A stretch of 64,000 nucleotides of DNA, taken from positions 30,467,047 to 30,531,046 of the forward strand of contig CM119264.1 of the NCBI GenBank assembly GCA_051294375.1. Reading direction: 5' to 3'. The notes beneath the pieces are model-generated. The model saw only the letters and a program-made list of their open reading frames with translations, was not told where the DNA came from and made no database searches. Source of the stretch: Paraspadella gotoi. Lineage: Eukaryota > Chaetognatha. Positions 9,591 to 20,300 of this stretch are shown here, one piece after another (the stretch's first letter is position 1; every line of letters begins with the position of its first letter). A program made the position numbers and the translations under genes.

Positions 9591-10195
9591 ATACTCTACA
9601 TGCATCTCGCAAGATAGTCCTCATGGTGCTTTTATTTTAATTTTGTTTTTTTCTTAAATTAAATAAATTTATTGTTTTTATTTTTATTACAGAGCCGTTT
9701 TCGCGCTATCGAGTTTCTTTATTTGTTTTGTTACATGTTCTCCCATTTCTGCTCTCTCGAAACAAAGTCCTTCGAGGCCCGCTTCCATCCTTTGTTATAA
9801 ATAACGTCTTTTGTTTTGAATAATAATTTAACATTTATTAGTGTTGAGAGTTTTACGATGTCGGTAGACAGAATTATTTCGTCATTTGCTTGTTTTATTT
9901 GATTATTTTTCACTTTTATAGTAATGTATCTATTTTTTTTAATACGTAATTTTCAGTTTAAATCTAATTTACTCAGCTATCTGTCTTATATTTTTGTCCT
10001 TTTTTTTACTCGATAATTCTATGTTGTATTTTTCTATTTTGTATTATTATTTTTACTATAATTTCCCAAACTCGTACTTCTAAACTTTTACCGGTCTTCC
10101 CTTTTTCCGTGAGCCTCACCTCCATCTCTCACGTTCACAGGTTTCGTCGTGATTTTCACTCTCAGGTTTCACGTTTTAATCTTCGTGAGAAAAAG

Positions 10196-10365
10196 NNNNN
10201 NNNNNNNNNNNNNNNNNNNNNNNNNNNNNNNNNNNNNNNNNNNNNNNNNNNNNNNNNNNNNNNNNNNNNNNNNNNNNNNNNNNNNNNNNNNNNNNNNNNN
10301 NNNNNNNNNNNNNNNNNNNNNNNNNNNNNNNNNNNNNNNNNNNNNNNNNNNNNNNNNNNNNNNNN
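10196..10365. other. Assembly gap, 170 N
   Basis: B' has about 500 bp of A-rich purine sequence here (about 23,006-23,510), so the gap size is an underestimate or the copies differ. Confidence 0.95.
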
Positions 10366-10497
10366 AAGGGAAAGGGGACTAGAAGGGAAAGAGGTCTAAA
10401 AGGGAAAGGGGGTCTGGAAGGTACCGGTGACAAGGGGTTTGAGCTTCGGGTTTCGGGTTTCGTTCGGTAAACCAATTTTAAATTTCAAAATTGAATT

Positions 10498-10760
10498 TTC
10501 TCGACGCGCGCGGTTGATGTGGCGGCGCCTATTTCGTGACGCGTTGGCATTTCCGCGTGGCGCGCGCTAATCCGCGTGACGAGCGCTAGGTTCCGCGTAG
10601 CGCCGACACGTCACGCTACGCTTCCAGTCTCTCCTCCCCCTTCTCAATCGAGACAGAGATTTCTTTCGTTTCGATTCCACGATTCCATTTCGCATCACGT
10701 GACCCCTTCCTTGGATCACGTGACGTTGGCGGCGATGTAGTGTTGACTGCAGCTGGTGGA
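10498..10760. promoter_or_regulatory. CpG-rich segment with two palindromic E-boxes
   Basis: The stretch is rich in CGCG and GCGC words, unlike its AT-rich surroundings. Three units of about 20 bp built on TCCGCGTRRCG with a following GCGC lie at about 10,550-10,605. Two TCACGTGA-type E-boxes lie at about 10,695 and 10,721. The features persist in B' (23,630-23,860). This could be a promoter or a CpG-island-like element, but no adjacent gene start was identified. Confidence 0.35.
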
Positions 10761-10892
10761 GAGGGTTAGTTGAGGATGGATCATGAGTCCTGGGTGATTG
10801 TGAGGCGGGAGTGGCAGAGGGGCGGAGGTGGGAGCCTGGAAAGGTGGGTGGGTGGGGGAGAGTGGAAAAGGTGGTTGAACTCAGCTGTTCCG

Positions 10893-11198
10893 TTTGGGCG
10901 TCGATTTTAAAACGTTGCCCATTTTTTGGCGCCTTTTTATCCGCGGCTACATTGGAGGCTTTTATGGTTGGTCGGTCTGTTTATAATCTGTTTTTTATAA
11001 TTTATAAATAATTTGAATGAATGAAGTCTATCAATGATTAATTATTATGGAAAATAAAAATTTTTAAAAATAATTTTTTATGCATGTATTTAATAAGTCA
11101 TAGGACGCCGTTTGGTCTGTTGCTCTAGTTTTAATCTTGTAAATACTAAAATACTTTAAATAAAAAATCTCTATCAATCATTCATTGATAAGTTGTGG
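10893..11198 (+). repeat. 300-bp unit, first local copy
   Basis: It contains GCGTCGATTTTAAAACG, the GGCTACATTGGAGGC phrase and ATCAATGATTAATTATTATGG, all of which recur in order at 11,224-11,570 and 24,025-24,335. Confidence 0.85.
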
Positions 11199-11223
11199 NN
11201 NNNNNNNNNNNNNNNNNNNNNNN
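11199..11223. other. 25-N junction between direct duplicates
   Basis: Exactly 25 N separates two copies of the same 300-bp sequence. This is what results when a gap is over-filled from both sides without merging. Confidence 0.9.
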
Positions 11224-11570
11224 CGGGGCGTCGCATTTTTTAAAAACGTTGCCCATTTTTTTTGGCCGCCTTTGTTATCCGCGGCTACATTGGAGGCTTT
11301 TAATGGTTGGTCGGTCTGTTATAATCTGTTTTTTATAATTCTATAAATGAATTTGACACATGAATCGAAGTCATCAATGATTAATTATTATGGAAAATAA
11401 AATTTTTTTAAAAAAATATTTTTTATTGCCTGTATTTAATAAAGTCTATTAGGACGCCGTTTGGTCTGTTTGCTGCTAGTTTTAATCTTAGTAAATCTTA
11501 CTAAGAAATACTTTAAATATAAAAAAAATTCATCTATCAATCCATTCATTTGATAATTGTGGCATGGAGG
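11224..11570 (+). repeat. 300-bp unit, second local copy
   Basis: A near-duplicate of the preceding 300 bp, with extra one-base insertions and slightly different spacing. Since B' has a single unit, this duplicate is probably artefactual. Confidence 0.85.
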
Positions 11571-11845
11571 CTGTTTAAATACGGTTTTATACTATAAATA
11601 ACAAAAAAAAACATTTTTCCACAAACACCCAACGGATCGATCGCTAGAAACTTGTTTCTCCAAAATTAACTCTCCCACAGTCTTACCTGTTGATACTGTT
11701 GACGCGTTTTCCTCTCCAGTACAACAAGCAAAGTGTGATTGGAGGGATGACCAAAATGAATGAACAAGCAGAGAATGATTACGCCCATGTACAGTGGATT
11801 CTGGAAGAGAACAAGTTTGACCAAACAATGTTCGGATCTGCCTTA

Positions 11846-11955
11846 CGATAAATAATTAATTAATTGAATTATTAATTAATTAATTAATAGATTATTAATT
11901 AATTAATAGATTAATTAATTAATTATTAATTAATTAATAGATTAATTATAATTTA
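11846..11955. repeat. (TTAA)n-type AT tract with ATAGATT interruptions
   Basis: Blocks of ATTAATTA are interrupted at intervals by TAATAGATT. The tract is present only in the first series and absent from B'-C'. Confidence 0.8.
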
Positions 11956-12068
11956 TATTCAGCTTGTCATCATGCGATGTCCCTTAAAAATTAGTCAGCG
12001 ACAGTCTATTTAAATGTTTTGTTTACATTTTTATCAAAACAATACAAAATATCCTCTATTAGTCGCAA

Positions 12069-12096
12069 GGCCAGGCGGGCAAAAGCCCGTCCTGTC
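12069..12096. other. GC hairpin
   Basis: GGCGGGC and GCCCG(T)CC face each other across an AAAA loop in otherwise AT-rich DNA. It could form a stem-loop in either strand. No gene or terminator context is visible. Confidence 0.4.
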
Positions 12097-12378
12097 TAGA
12101 TTTTTTTTTTCGGTATAAGCTTTTCGGTCTCGCTTTTTTGCAAATCATGGCTTCTGAAAGTGTGATATCATAGGGAGTTGAATTTTCATATAATTGCTTC
12201 TATATCATCAAGATCTTTAAAATTCTCATGTTTCATATCAATATTGGTATTTGTTTATGTTTTATTTACAAAACCAAAAACGTTTTAATTATTATTTGCG
12301 CTCTCCTCTTCTCTCTTCTTTTTCTCCGTCACTGCTTCTTCTAAAAACGAGTCCGGCTCTGCAGCGTCTGTTCCAGCT

Positions 12379-12382
<4 letters not shown>

Positions 12383-12419
<37 letters not shown>
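12383..12419. repeat. CT microsatellite
   Basis: A pure CT tract followed by a T run. Confidence 0.9.
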
Positions 12420-12428
<9 letters not shown>

Positions 12429-12585
12429 CAAAAAATTTTTTAGATATAATGTGGGTTCACTAATGTAAAAAACGATTGCCGCGACAGGCACGAACCCGGG
12501 TCCTTTGGGTAGAGAAATAGCTTCACGTTACGTGCGGTCGCCTTAAGTACTGCTGATTTTTAACGAGTTAAAGGGGCTGTAGAGC

Positions 12586-12899
12586 TTCTCTCTCTCTCTC
12601 TCTTTTAATTATTATATATCGCTCTTTCTCTTTCTCTTTTTCTCTGCAGCGGGCTGATCTCTCTCTCTCTCTCTCTCTTTTTTCTCTCTCTCTCTCTGTC
12701 TCTCTGTCTCTCTTGTGTGTGTCTGTCCCTATTCTGTTTCGATCTTTGCGTGATTCGTTTGTTTTTGGAAAAAATTCTGCATTATTTTTTTCCTTCTTAA
12801 AAACTTTTTTATTATTGCCATTTATCCGCGCTTTTTTCACAAAATCCCAAAATATTTTCATCGAGATTTTGTGTGTGGATTTAATTTCTCTTTCATTTA

Positions 12900-12935
<36 letters not shown>

Positions 12936-12963
12936 TTCTTTTCTCTCTCTCTCTTTCTCTCTT

Positions 12964-12996
<33 letters not shown>

Positions 12997-13007
12997 TTCA
13001 CTCATAC
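12586..13007. repeat. CT-rich simple-repeat cluster
   Basis: Several CT blocks (12,586-12,603, 12,658-12,720, 12,900-13,000) alternate with T-rich sequence. Long open frames on either strand here translate the repeat and are not genes. Confidence 0.85.
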
Positions 13008-13032
13008 ACGCATTTGTTTTTGTTTTATTGAA

Positions 13033-13245
13033 CTATCATCGCATCAATGAATGACAATCATCGCATTAATGGAATGACAAATCATCGCATCACTGAATGA
13101 CTATCATCACAGCAGTGAATGACTATCATCGCATCAATAATTGATTTATCATCGAATCAATAATCAATCCATTACATCAATAAATTACTATTACATCAAT
13201 CAATTTAGTATTACCTCAATCAATTACTAGTACATAACAAATTCG
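13033..13245. repeat. Minisatellite, about 22-bp unit (ATCATCGCATCAATGAATGAC)
   Basis: About nine degenerate units with the core ATCGCATCA and a following ATGAC or ATTAC. They decay toward the right, where ATTACATCAATCAA predominates. Confidence 0.7.
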
Positions 13246-13357
13246 ATCGCATGATTCATTCGTTTTTTTCCCGGTTTTTTTTCATTAATTTCTATGATAG
13301 TGGGCTCTGGCTCGAATTCTTGAGTCTTTTAAGATTTTTTTTATTTTTATGTCTCCT

Positions 13358-13452
13358 GTCTCTCTCTCTCTCTTCTCATCTCTCTCTTTCTCTCTCACTC
13401 TTCTCTCTCTCTCTCACTCTCTCTTTCTCTCTCTCCTCTCTCTCTCTCTTTT
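13358..13452. repeat. CT microsatellite
   Basis: Imperfect CT tract broken by CA and TT. Confidence 0.85.
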
Positions 13453-13487
13453 ATTGCAATTCGCGACGATCCTTATGCTTTTCAGAT

Positions 13488-14470
13488 TTTTAACTTGCAT
13501 CATTTTTTAACTTTGCATAATTTTTTCCAACTTGCATTCCGTCAAAACGTTTATATCTAGCTTCTTCACTCACTTTCCTACCGGCTCACAAAATTTCATC
13601 TCAACTATCATGGGTTTAAAATAAATTAAAAAAGATTTCAAGTTAAATGCTGACTCATATTTTTTCATTTAAACTCATTTCCCTGGTACGTTTTCCACTT
13701 GAAACTTTATATCAAGCTTCGTCATACGTTTTCCTACCCACACACAAAATTTCAACCTCCCAATCTATCCATCCAATGTATGATTAATTGAGTATTTATT
13801 GGTTAAAATAAGTAAAAAAGATTTTAGTAAATTCGGGATTATGTTTTTTCAATTTAAACTAATTTCCACTCACACGATTCCATCGAAATTTTATATCCAG
13901 CTTTATCACACACTTTCCTACCCACACACAAAATTTAATTCCAATCAAACCAGCCAATTCACGAGTTATTGGAGCTTTTGCTAAGATGGGACGGATGGAC
14001 GATTGAATTGACTAATTAATTAATTATTGATTTAATTTATTTACTAATTGATTAAATTAACTGATTAATTATTTGATTTATTATTACATCTCCGGCAGAT
14101 ACATTTAAATAAAAGGAAAAGAAGCATAATCAATTAGTTAAAACAGGGTTTTTGTTTTTTTCCATTTTAAAACTCATTTCCACTCAAACTATTCCAATCG
14201 AAAACTTGTTTCCTGTTCAATCACACACTTCCTACCCACATACAAAATTCCAGGTCAATTCCAGCCCATCCACTCATGAGCAATTGGTGTTCAAAATAGT
14301 GAATATATTTTTTTTGTTTTTCCATCTTTTAAACTCATTTCCACTCGGACGATTCCATCGAAACTTAATATCCAGCTCATCACACACTTTACCTATCCAA
14401 CACACAAAATTCATTTAAATCCATCCATTCCAATCACGAGTAATTGTCGTGTTTTTTGCTAAGGTGGGAC
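13488..14470 (+). repeat. Tandem dispersed repeat R, multi-unit array
   Basis: It begins with TTTTTAACTTGCATCAT-like units (13,488-13,545). About five units of 135-300 bp follow, each with CATTTCCACT, GATTCCATCGAAA, TATCCAGCTT, CACACACTTTCCTACCC and ACAAAATT. Some units end with TTTGCTAAGRTGGGACGG. A minimal copy lies in reverse orientation at 35,464-35,690. Noncoding. Confidence 0.7.
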
Positions 14471-14517
14471 GGACGGACGGACGGACGGACGGACGGACAG
14501 ACGGAACGGACGGGACA
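14469..14517. repeat. (GGAC)n tetranucleotide tract
   Basis: It directly follows the GCTAAGGTGGGAC end of repeat R, so the tract appears to be the terminal part of that repeat. Confidence 0.85.
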
Positions 14518-14868
14518 TCATTTTTTTTGCATAATTTTATCATAATTCGATGTTCTGACATGATATAAGTGTGTGCCGACAAATATTGAGGGTGCGGACC
14601 CGACGGACCGAAAAAAGTGAGTTATATAAAAAGTGAGTATATTAGGTCGGGATTCTGCTTTGATTAAGCAGATCCGACTAATGATCGCGCCATGTACAGT
14701 GAATCTGGAAATAGAGAGAATGGATGGACCGGACCCGCCGGTCATTTAAGTCGCAAAGAACCACAGTCGGTTTTAATGAGGCGGATCGTGAATGGTCGGC
14801 CTTTCAAACCCAACGGACGGACCATAAATTCCAATCGTTCTCTCTCTTTGACTCTGTCTCTGTTTGTT

Positions 14869-14917
<49 letters not shown>

Positions 14918-15394
14918 CTCGTTTTTTCTCCAATTCTCTTAATTCCATCCACTTGTCTATTTGCCTCCTCTTCTCTTCATATTCATTCCAACCTTCTCTT
15001 TTCTCTTCTATTTTTTTTCCTCTCTTTCTACTCCTTAATTCTCTTTACTCCCCTTCACTTCTCTTTACTCTAATCTTTTCCTCTATTCTCTCCTCTTTCT
15101 GCTCCTCTCCTGTTTTTACCTCCCGGTTCTTTTCATTTCATTTGCATATTGCAGTATAATAAATACTAATCATATTTGTGTCAACTCATGGTTTTTCACT
15201 GTGTTTTTTTCTAATTAGGAATAGCTTTAATAATATCAATGCTATTTATTTCGTCTACACACATATTTTTACTCTTCCCCTCTTCTCTCTTCTCTCTTTC
15301 TCTCTCGCTTCTCCCTTCCTATTATTTTCACGCGATAAAAATCGTCATGAAAACGGATTTTTTTTTCTGCGGCGAATCTGAATCCGCTAGGAGG

Positions 15395-15419
15395 ACAACG
15401 ATGACGACGACGATGACGA

Positions 15420-15452
<33 letters not shown>

Positions 15453-15472
15453 TGACGACGACGACGAAGAGA
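15395..15472. repeat. (GACGAT)/(GAC)n trinucleotide tract
   Basis: Repeated GAC and GAT triplets. The frames encode poly-Thr or poly-Asp on one strand and poly-Arg on the other, a by-product of the repeat. The shorter, altered counterpart is at 25,329-25,388. Confidence 0.85.
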
Positions 15473-15690
15473 ATGACCCATTTTTATGGTTTTTCGATCC
15501 AAGATTCACTGGATATAGCAGATACATATGTTATTCGGTAAAAAACATTTCTGCCAAAGGTTAGGAGAATTGAAAATCATAAAATAATAATGTGATTTAT
15601 CAAATTCACACTAGTTTTAGTGAAGTATTTTGATTCACTTTGAGATTAGGTAGCTTTAAAATATAATAATTAAAAAAAAGGATAGAAAAT

Positions 15691-15693
<3 letters not shown>

Positions 15694-15744
<51 letters not shown>
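15694..15744. repeat. GA microsatellite
   Basis: A pure tract of about 25 GA units. Its counterpart in C' (25,639-25,705) is longer and interrupted. Confidence 0.9.
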
Positions 15745-15748
<4 letters not shown>

Positions 15749-15951
15749 AAAAAGAATAACATTATGCTATTCTCTCTCTGGCGGCGACCGGCGAGCGAGC
15801 GGTCTCTGCCCTCGCGACCTCAAGCGGCATAAATCTGTTGTCTTCTTGTTTCTTGTTATGACGAGATCGCGCCCTCTCTGTCTCTATCTCTCTCTTTCTC
15901 TAGATCTTTCTCTTTTTCTTTCTCACTCTCTTTCTCTCTCTAAATCTTTTT

Positions 15952-16256
15952 AGTTGCGCCTCGAGTACTCGCGGAGCAACTCTAAAAGTCACTTTTCGAT
16001 CGATCTGTCGGTTTGTCTTTCTTTCAGTCAGTATGTCTGTCCATCGGTCTGTCCCACTTATGTTAAAAATGAATATAATTCGCCTATATTTGGATGCTCA
16101 ATTGTTAAGACAGAAAAAACCTCAATTCTAAGGGACTACTAGCGCTGCCTTTAGAAAATCCTAAAACTATAAGGAATGGATTTTGATGCAGTGCATGCCA
16201 CAAATACATGGGCTAAAAAATTTTTTAGACATGTCAGGTCATGTCATGTCATATCA
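15952..16256 (+). mobile_element. MITE-like TIR element M, copy 2 (5' part)
   Basis: The 5' end GTTGCGCCTCGAG folds with CTCGCGGAGCAAC into a hairpin. It continues with AAGTCACTTTTCG, a GTCGGTTTGTC stretch, TCCCACTTATG and a GATGCAGTGCATG word. Direct-orientation sequence stops at 16,256. The 3' end of the element appears inverted at 16,721-16,776. Confidence 0.6.
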
Positions 16257-16355
16257 TGACCGACCGAACCCGACCGCCGATCCGACCGACACGAACCGAC
16301 CGACCGACCGACCGACCGAGCGCGACCGACCGACCGACCGGACCGAGCGCGACCG
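16257..16355. repeat. (CCGA)n tetranucleotide tract
   Basis: Interrupted CCGA repeats. They are the reverse complement of part of the CGGT array at 26,635-26,925. Confidence 0.85.
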
Positions 16356-16776
16356 AAACAGAAAAAAAATTACGGAACAGAATTATTCAAGACCGAAACA
16401 AACAAATAAAAAAAAGATGGTTGGGGGATACGAGAGAGAGTGGGGAGAGAGAGTGGAGTGGGGGAGAGAGAGTGAGTGGGAAGAACGGGAGAGAGGAGAA
16501 AGAGAGGAAGTGGGGGAGGGAGAAAGATAGTGGGGGAGGGAGAAAGGGAAAGAAAAAATAAGAGGAGGGTGAGAGAGAGAGAGAGGGAGGGAGTGAGGAA
16601 GAGAAGAGAGAGGTTGCGGGTGAAGAGAGCAAAGAAGAAAAAAAGAGACAGAAAGGGAAAGGGAGAAAGTAAGATAGAAAGAGAAGAAAGAGAAAAAACA
16701 AGAATGTCCGATTCCAAATGAGTTACGGGCCGCAGTGAACTTTTTATTTTGACGTTTAATTTTCTTTTTGATCACC
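16356..16776 (-). repeat. Inverted segment relative to copy C'
   Basis: Its reverse complement matches about 26,226-26,636, including the GTTGGGGGAT / ATCCCCCAAC junction, the GA/CT-rich middle and the element-M 3' end. Directly after the following N join, 16,802-16,886 repeats its first 75 bases in the opposite direction, so the locus is a fold-back. Confidence 0.8.
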
Positions 16777-16801
16777 NNNNNNNNNNNNNNNNNNNNNNNN
16801 N
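16777..16801. other. 25-N junction at the fold-back
   Basis: Exactly 25 N, placed between the inverted segment and its direct-orientation partner. Confidence 0.9.
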
Positions 16802-16886
16802 TCTATCCCCAACCATCTTTTTTTTATTTGTTTGTTTTCGTCTTTGAATAATTCTGCTCCGTAATTTTTTTTTCTGTTTCGGGTCG

Positions 16887-16911
16887 NNNNNNNNNNNNNN
16901 NNNNNNNNNNN
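16887..16911. other. 25-N junction
   Basis: Exactly 25 N. The left flank ends in GTTTCGGGTCG, where C' continues into the CGGT array. The right flank is unrelated sequence. Confidence 0.9.
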
Positions 16912-16989
16912 CAATTCTATCCAGGTTTCAGCACATATAATCAAAGTCAGAAAGAGAAAAACAGGCAGAACAAGAAAAAAGGATAGAAA

Positions 16990-17300
16990 ATGTTGCATTT
17001 CTTAATCTCTTTACTCCTTTTGTCTTGTCTTCCACTTTCCTCCTCCCCTTCTTCCTCTCCTTCTTCATTCCTTCATTTTCCTTTCCTCCTTTATGTAACT
17101 TCTTCTACTTTTCTTTCTTTCTTTCCTCTCCTCTTCTCCTTTTCTTTTTATTTTCTTCCTCTCCTTTATCCTTTTTTGTTTATTTCTTCCTCTCCTTCTT
17201 CTCTTTTTCTTTTTTTTATTTCTTCCTCTCCTTTTCTCTTTTTTCCTCCTTCCTCTTATTCTTATGATCCATCCTTTACTTCTTCTTTTCGCTAACCTCT
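16990..17300. other. Pyrimidine-rich tract between copies C and A'
   Basis: Almost entirely C and T on the plus strand (TTCCTCCTCC, CTTTCTTTC and similar). The open frames here are Ser/Phe/Leu low complexity. No gene seen. Confidence 0.7.
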
Positions 17301-17394
17301 TCATTTTCTTAAATGGAAACAATTTAGAAGATGATTGTTAACGACCTAATCAGCTCAAAGATGAGTAAAGAAACGAACCGGGAACCGCGATAAA

Positions 17395-20300
17395 ACTTGG
17401 CAACTGCCAGGGCTTAATATAACCTGGCACCGTCAGGGCTTATTATACCATGCACCGGCCAGGTCTAATATGGCCAAGGACCGGCCAGGTGCTAATAGTA
17501 ACCAGGCAACTTGCCATGACCTAAAAAGCCGACATTGGCCAGCGATCAATAGAACGTCAAGAAATTTTGAAACTATTTTCCTCGACGCCTATCATAAAAT
17601 AAAAATTGTAGCAACATCTTAAGGCCGTTTACAACCCACCTTTGCGGATCGGTTATAACCGGTCTATTCAGTTGAGCTGACTTGAGCTTGCATTCAACAG
17701 CAGGATTTAGAGCAATGCGCGCAGGCCTATCATTTCTTGTTTTGTGACGCGGCTATCGTTTCTTGTTGGCACTTTGGGAAAATATTGAGGGAGGAGAAAA
17801 ATTTATTGGCGAACATAACTAAAGTGACAGCGAGGAGTGTTGATTGCAATTTTCAACTATTCCATGAGCGATTGGAGGGAAAAACAAATATGAATCCCAA
17901 CCAATGATAAAGATTTTGTTGGGCCAGAATCGTGGGCAAAGGGCTTTCGGCATGGAATGTAGAAGCATTTCGCAGCAATTTCCGTCATCGTTCTGGTCCT
18001 CCGTCCGCTTCCGTCCGTCGGAAGCCTTGGCCTTTTCGCCGGGACGCGCGGGGGCCAAACGCGGTTCGAAGTTGCGACGCCGACCCGAGATTATCTAGCC
18101 ACCGATCTCCAGATGCAGATTCCAACCCCGATTTAACGACCCAGGGTCAGAAAATTAAAGAGAATTTCGCTGATGAAATGTAGTCGATCCACGCGCCTCG
18201 TCGGCTTCGTGGGTTAAGAAGGGACAAGGAAAGGTCAGCTGGAGATGGTGCGGAGTGGCAAAATATAATAATGGGGTGAGTAGGTTAAAAACAGTGAGTG
18301 ATGGTACGAGTGGTGGAATTCAATTGAGTTACAAGTTTGGCAGCATAGTAGACTAAAACCTGAATTCTATTAGGCAATTTGTATAATCTATTTCCTTTAC
18401 AGTACTTCCTAACCATAATCTTTAATCTCTAATCATTAACCTAACAACTAATCTTTAACCTCATTTCTTCCCATTCTTACCTAGATTACCTTAATTCCGA
18501 ATTCGATACGAAAAGTGGCGGTTTGGGAAAATAGCGCCAGATAAGGTTAGCCTTAGTTTTAATTTATCACGTTAGGGTATGAATAATTTTGGAAATTAAT
18601 GCAAAGTTCGGAAATTTGTCTTGATAAAGACACTAATCTTTTTTGTTTGTTTTGTATTTCAGATGCAACAGAAAACAAATATCAATATTTTACAGCAATT
18701 AAAATTTCTTTAATATAGGATGACATTCACAATTACAAATATGGGCACGTAGTTTTTACTAATAAGGAATTTGTTAACAACGAGTTCTTGTCTCCACAAT
18801 TTTTTTTAAATTTCTTGTTTATTTTTAACGCGTATAAAAAGTGGAGGAGAGAGAGAGAAAAATACTTTCAATTAATACACTGTGTGACCTCTAGAAGCAC
18901 AGAGGATTTGTTTTCTTCGTTTGTTCAATTCGGTTTTTTTTTTTTTAAAAAGATATGTCGAACTAAACATACCTCGATTCGTTTGTGGTTTTTTAATTAA
19001 ATAAATTAATCAACTAAAAAGTAGCGAACGAAAATACCGCTAAAATAAATGTTAAATTAAAAACGAGATATCAGTTTTATATTTTCAAATATATCACGCT
19101 TCACTAAATGCGACAGGAAAGAATTTTTAAAATCGGAATAAAATTAAGAGGGGAGAAAATTTATTATTTTTATAAATGATGTAAATGGACTTTTTCACGT
19201 CAAAACCCGAAATCATTAGAGATTAATTCTCGATGAGAAGCATGCGAGAGAGAGAGAGGGAGGGTGGAGGGGAGAAGGGAGGAAGAAGGAGGCGAGGGAG
19301 GGGGTAGAGAAGGAGAGGGAGGAGGGGGATGGGAAGGGAGAAAAGGGATAAGGAGAGGGAAAGACAGAGACGAGTGGAAGAGAGCCAGAGTTTAGAACTT
19401 TAAGAAGCGTTTGGAGATAAACGGCGGAACAAAAAAAGAGAGGAGGGGAGCAAGAGAAGAAGGATAGAGGGCGGGAACATTTAAATGGTACCGGGGATAA
19501 AGGAAAGAAAAAAGAGAGAAGGGGAAATTTAAAAGTTTGGTGTGAGATTAAAAAAGAAAACAAAAACAAACAGAGGAAAAGTGAAATATGAATTAGAAAA
19601 GAGAGAGATTAAAAATATAAGGAGGAAAGCCCATAGAGGGATTTAGCGGAAGAAGAAAAAGATTAAAAGAGGTAAGAACAGTGGCGCTAATAACAAAGGT
19701 AGGTGGACAACAAAAGAGGGAGATGGATATGTAGGAGGTAAGGGCTAATGGGTTAAAGCGGAGATGAGGTTCGACTGAATAACCTTTTCCTCATACGTAG
19801 TTCTTCCTTCAAAGGTTCGACTCGATTTCTCTCTCCCAATGAGAGAGCGAACTTGATGAGGTTATTAAGAAATCTGGATTGCCGCAAAATGAGATCATGA
19901 CGAGGGGATGGAAGTCTTAGGCCCTTCATATCGGGGCCGGCGTTCCTGCTTATTTTTTTTGCTTGGGAGAAGGGGGAGAGAGAGGCGAGAGAAGATAAAA
20001 GGCCTTATAGAGGCGCCATTCATATCGGGGGCTGTGGCTTTCGTTTCCCTTTATAGAGACGAGAGAGGGGGATAAAGACAAGGTCCAAAGCAGAAGTAGG
20101 GGTGGTGAGATGAAAAGATTTAAGCGATTTTACCATTAATATTGTTATTTTTATTGTATTGATTTACCATATATTAATATTTTGCTTCTGTTCCCAAAAC
20201 AATAGGAACAAAATACTTTTTGTACTCGATAATATAATACTTCTTGCATAAAATTATTATGTTACTTGACTCAAATCAAATTTTTTTCACCAGATCTCCA

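Larger units (their letters stand above)
9629..11830. repeat. Segmental copy B
   Basis: It is collinear with 22,433-24,565 in the same orientation with many one-base indels. AT-rich sequence (9,629-10,100) is followed by an N gap, a CpG-rich 260-bp stretch and a 300-bp unit repeated around a 25-N join. No gene was recognised. Confidence 0.88.
14685..16256. repeat. Segmental copy C
   Basis: It is collinear with 24,566-26,226 in the same orientation and again separated mainly by one-base indels. It contains a CT tract (14,881-14,913), CT-rich sequence to 15,110, a GAC-type tract, a GA tract and the 5' part of a TIR element. No gene recognised. Confidence 0.88.

Noticed and set aside
12568-13005. 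Glu/Arg and Leu/Ser repeat proteins from GA/CT tracts, here and at many other sites
   Set aside because: Dinucleotide microsatellites give open ER and LS frames. No non-repetitive coding sequence accompanies them.
13033-13245. CRISPR-like spacing of short repeats
   Set aside because: Units are head-to-tail, degenerate and without unique spacers, and the genome is eukaryotic.
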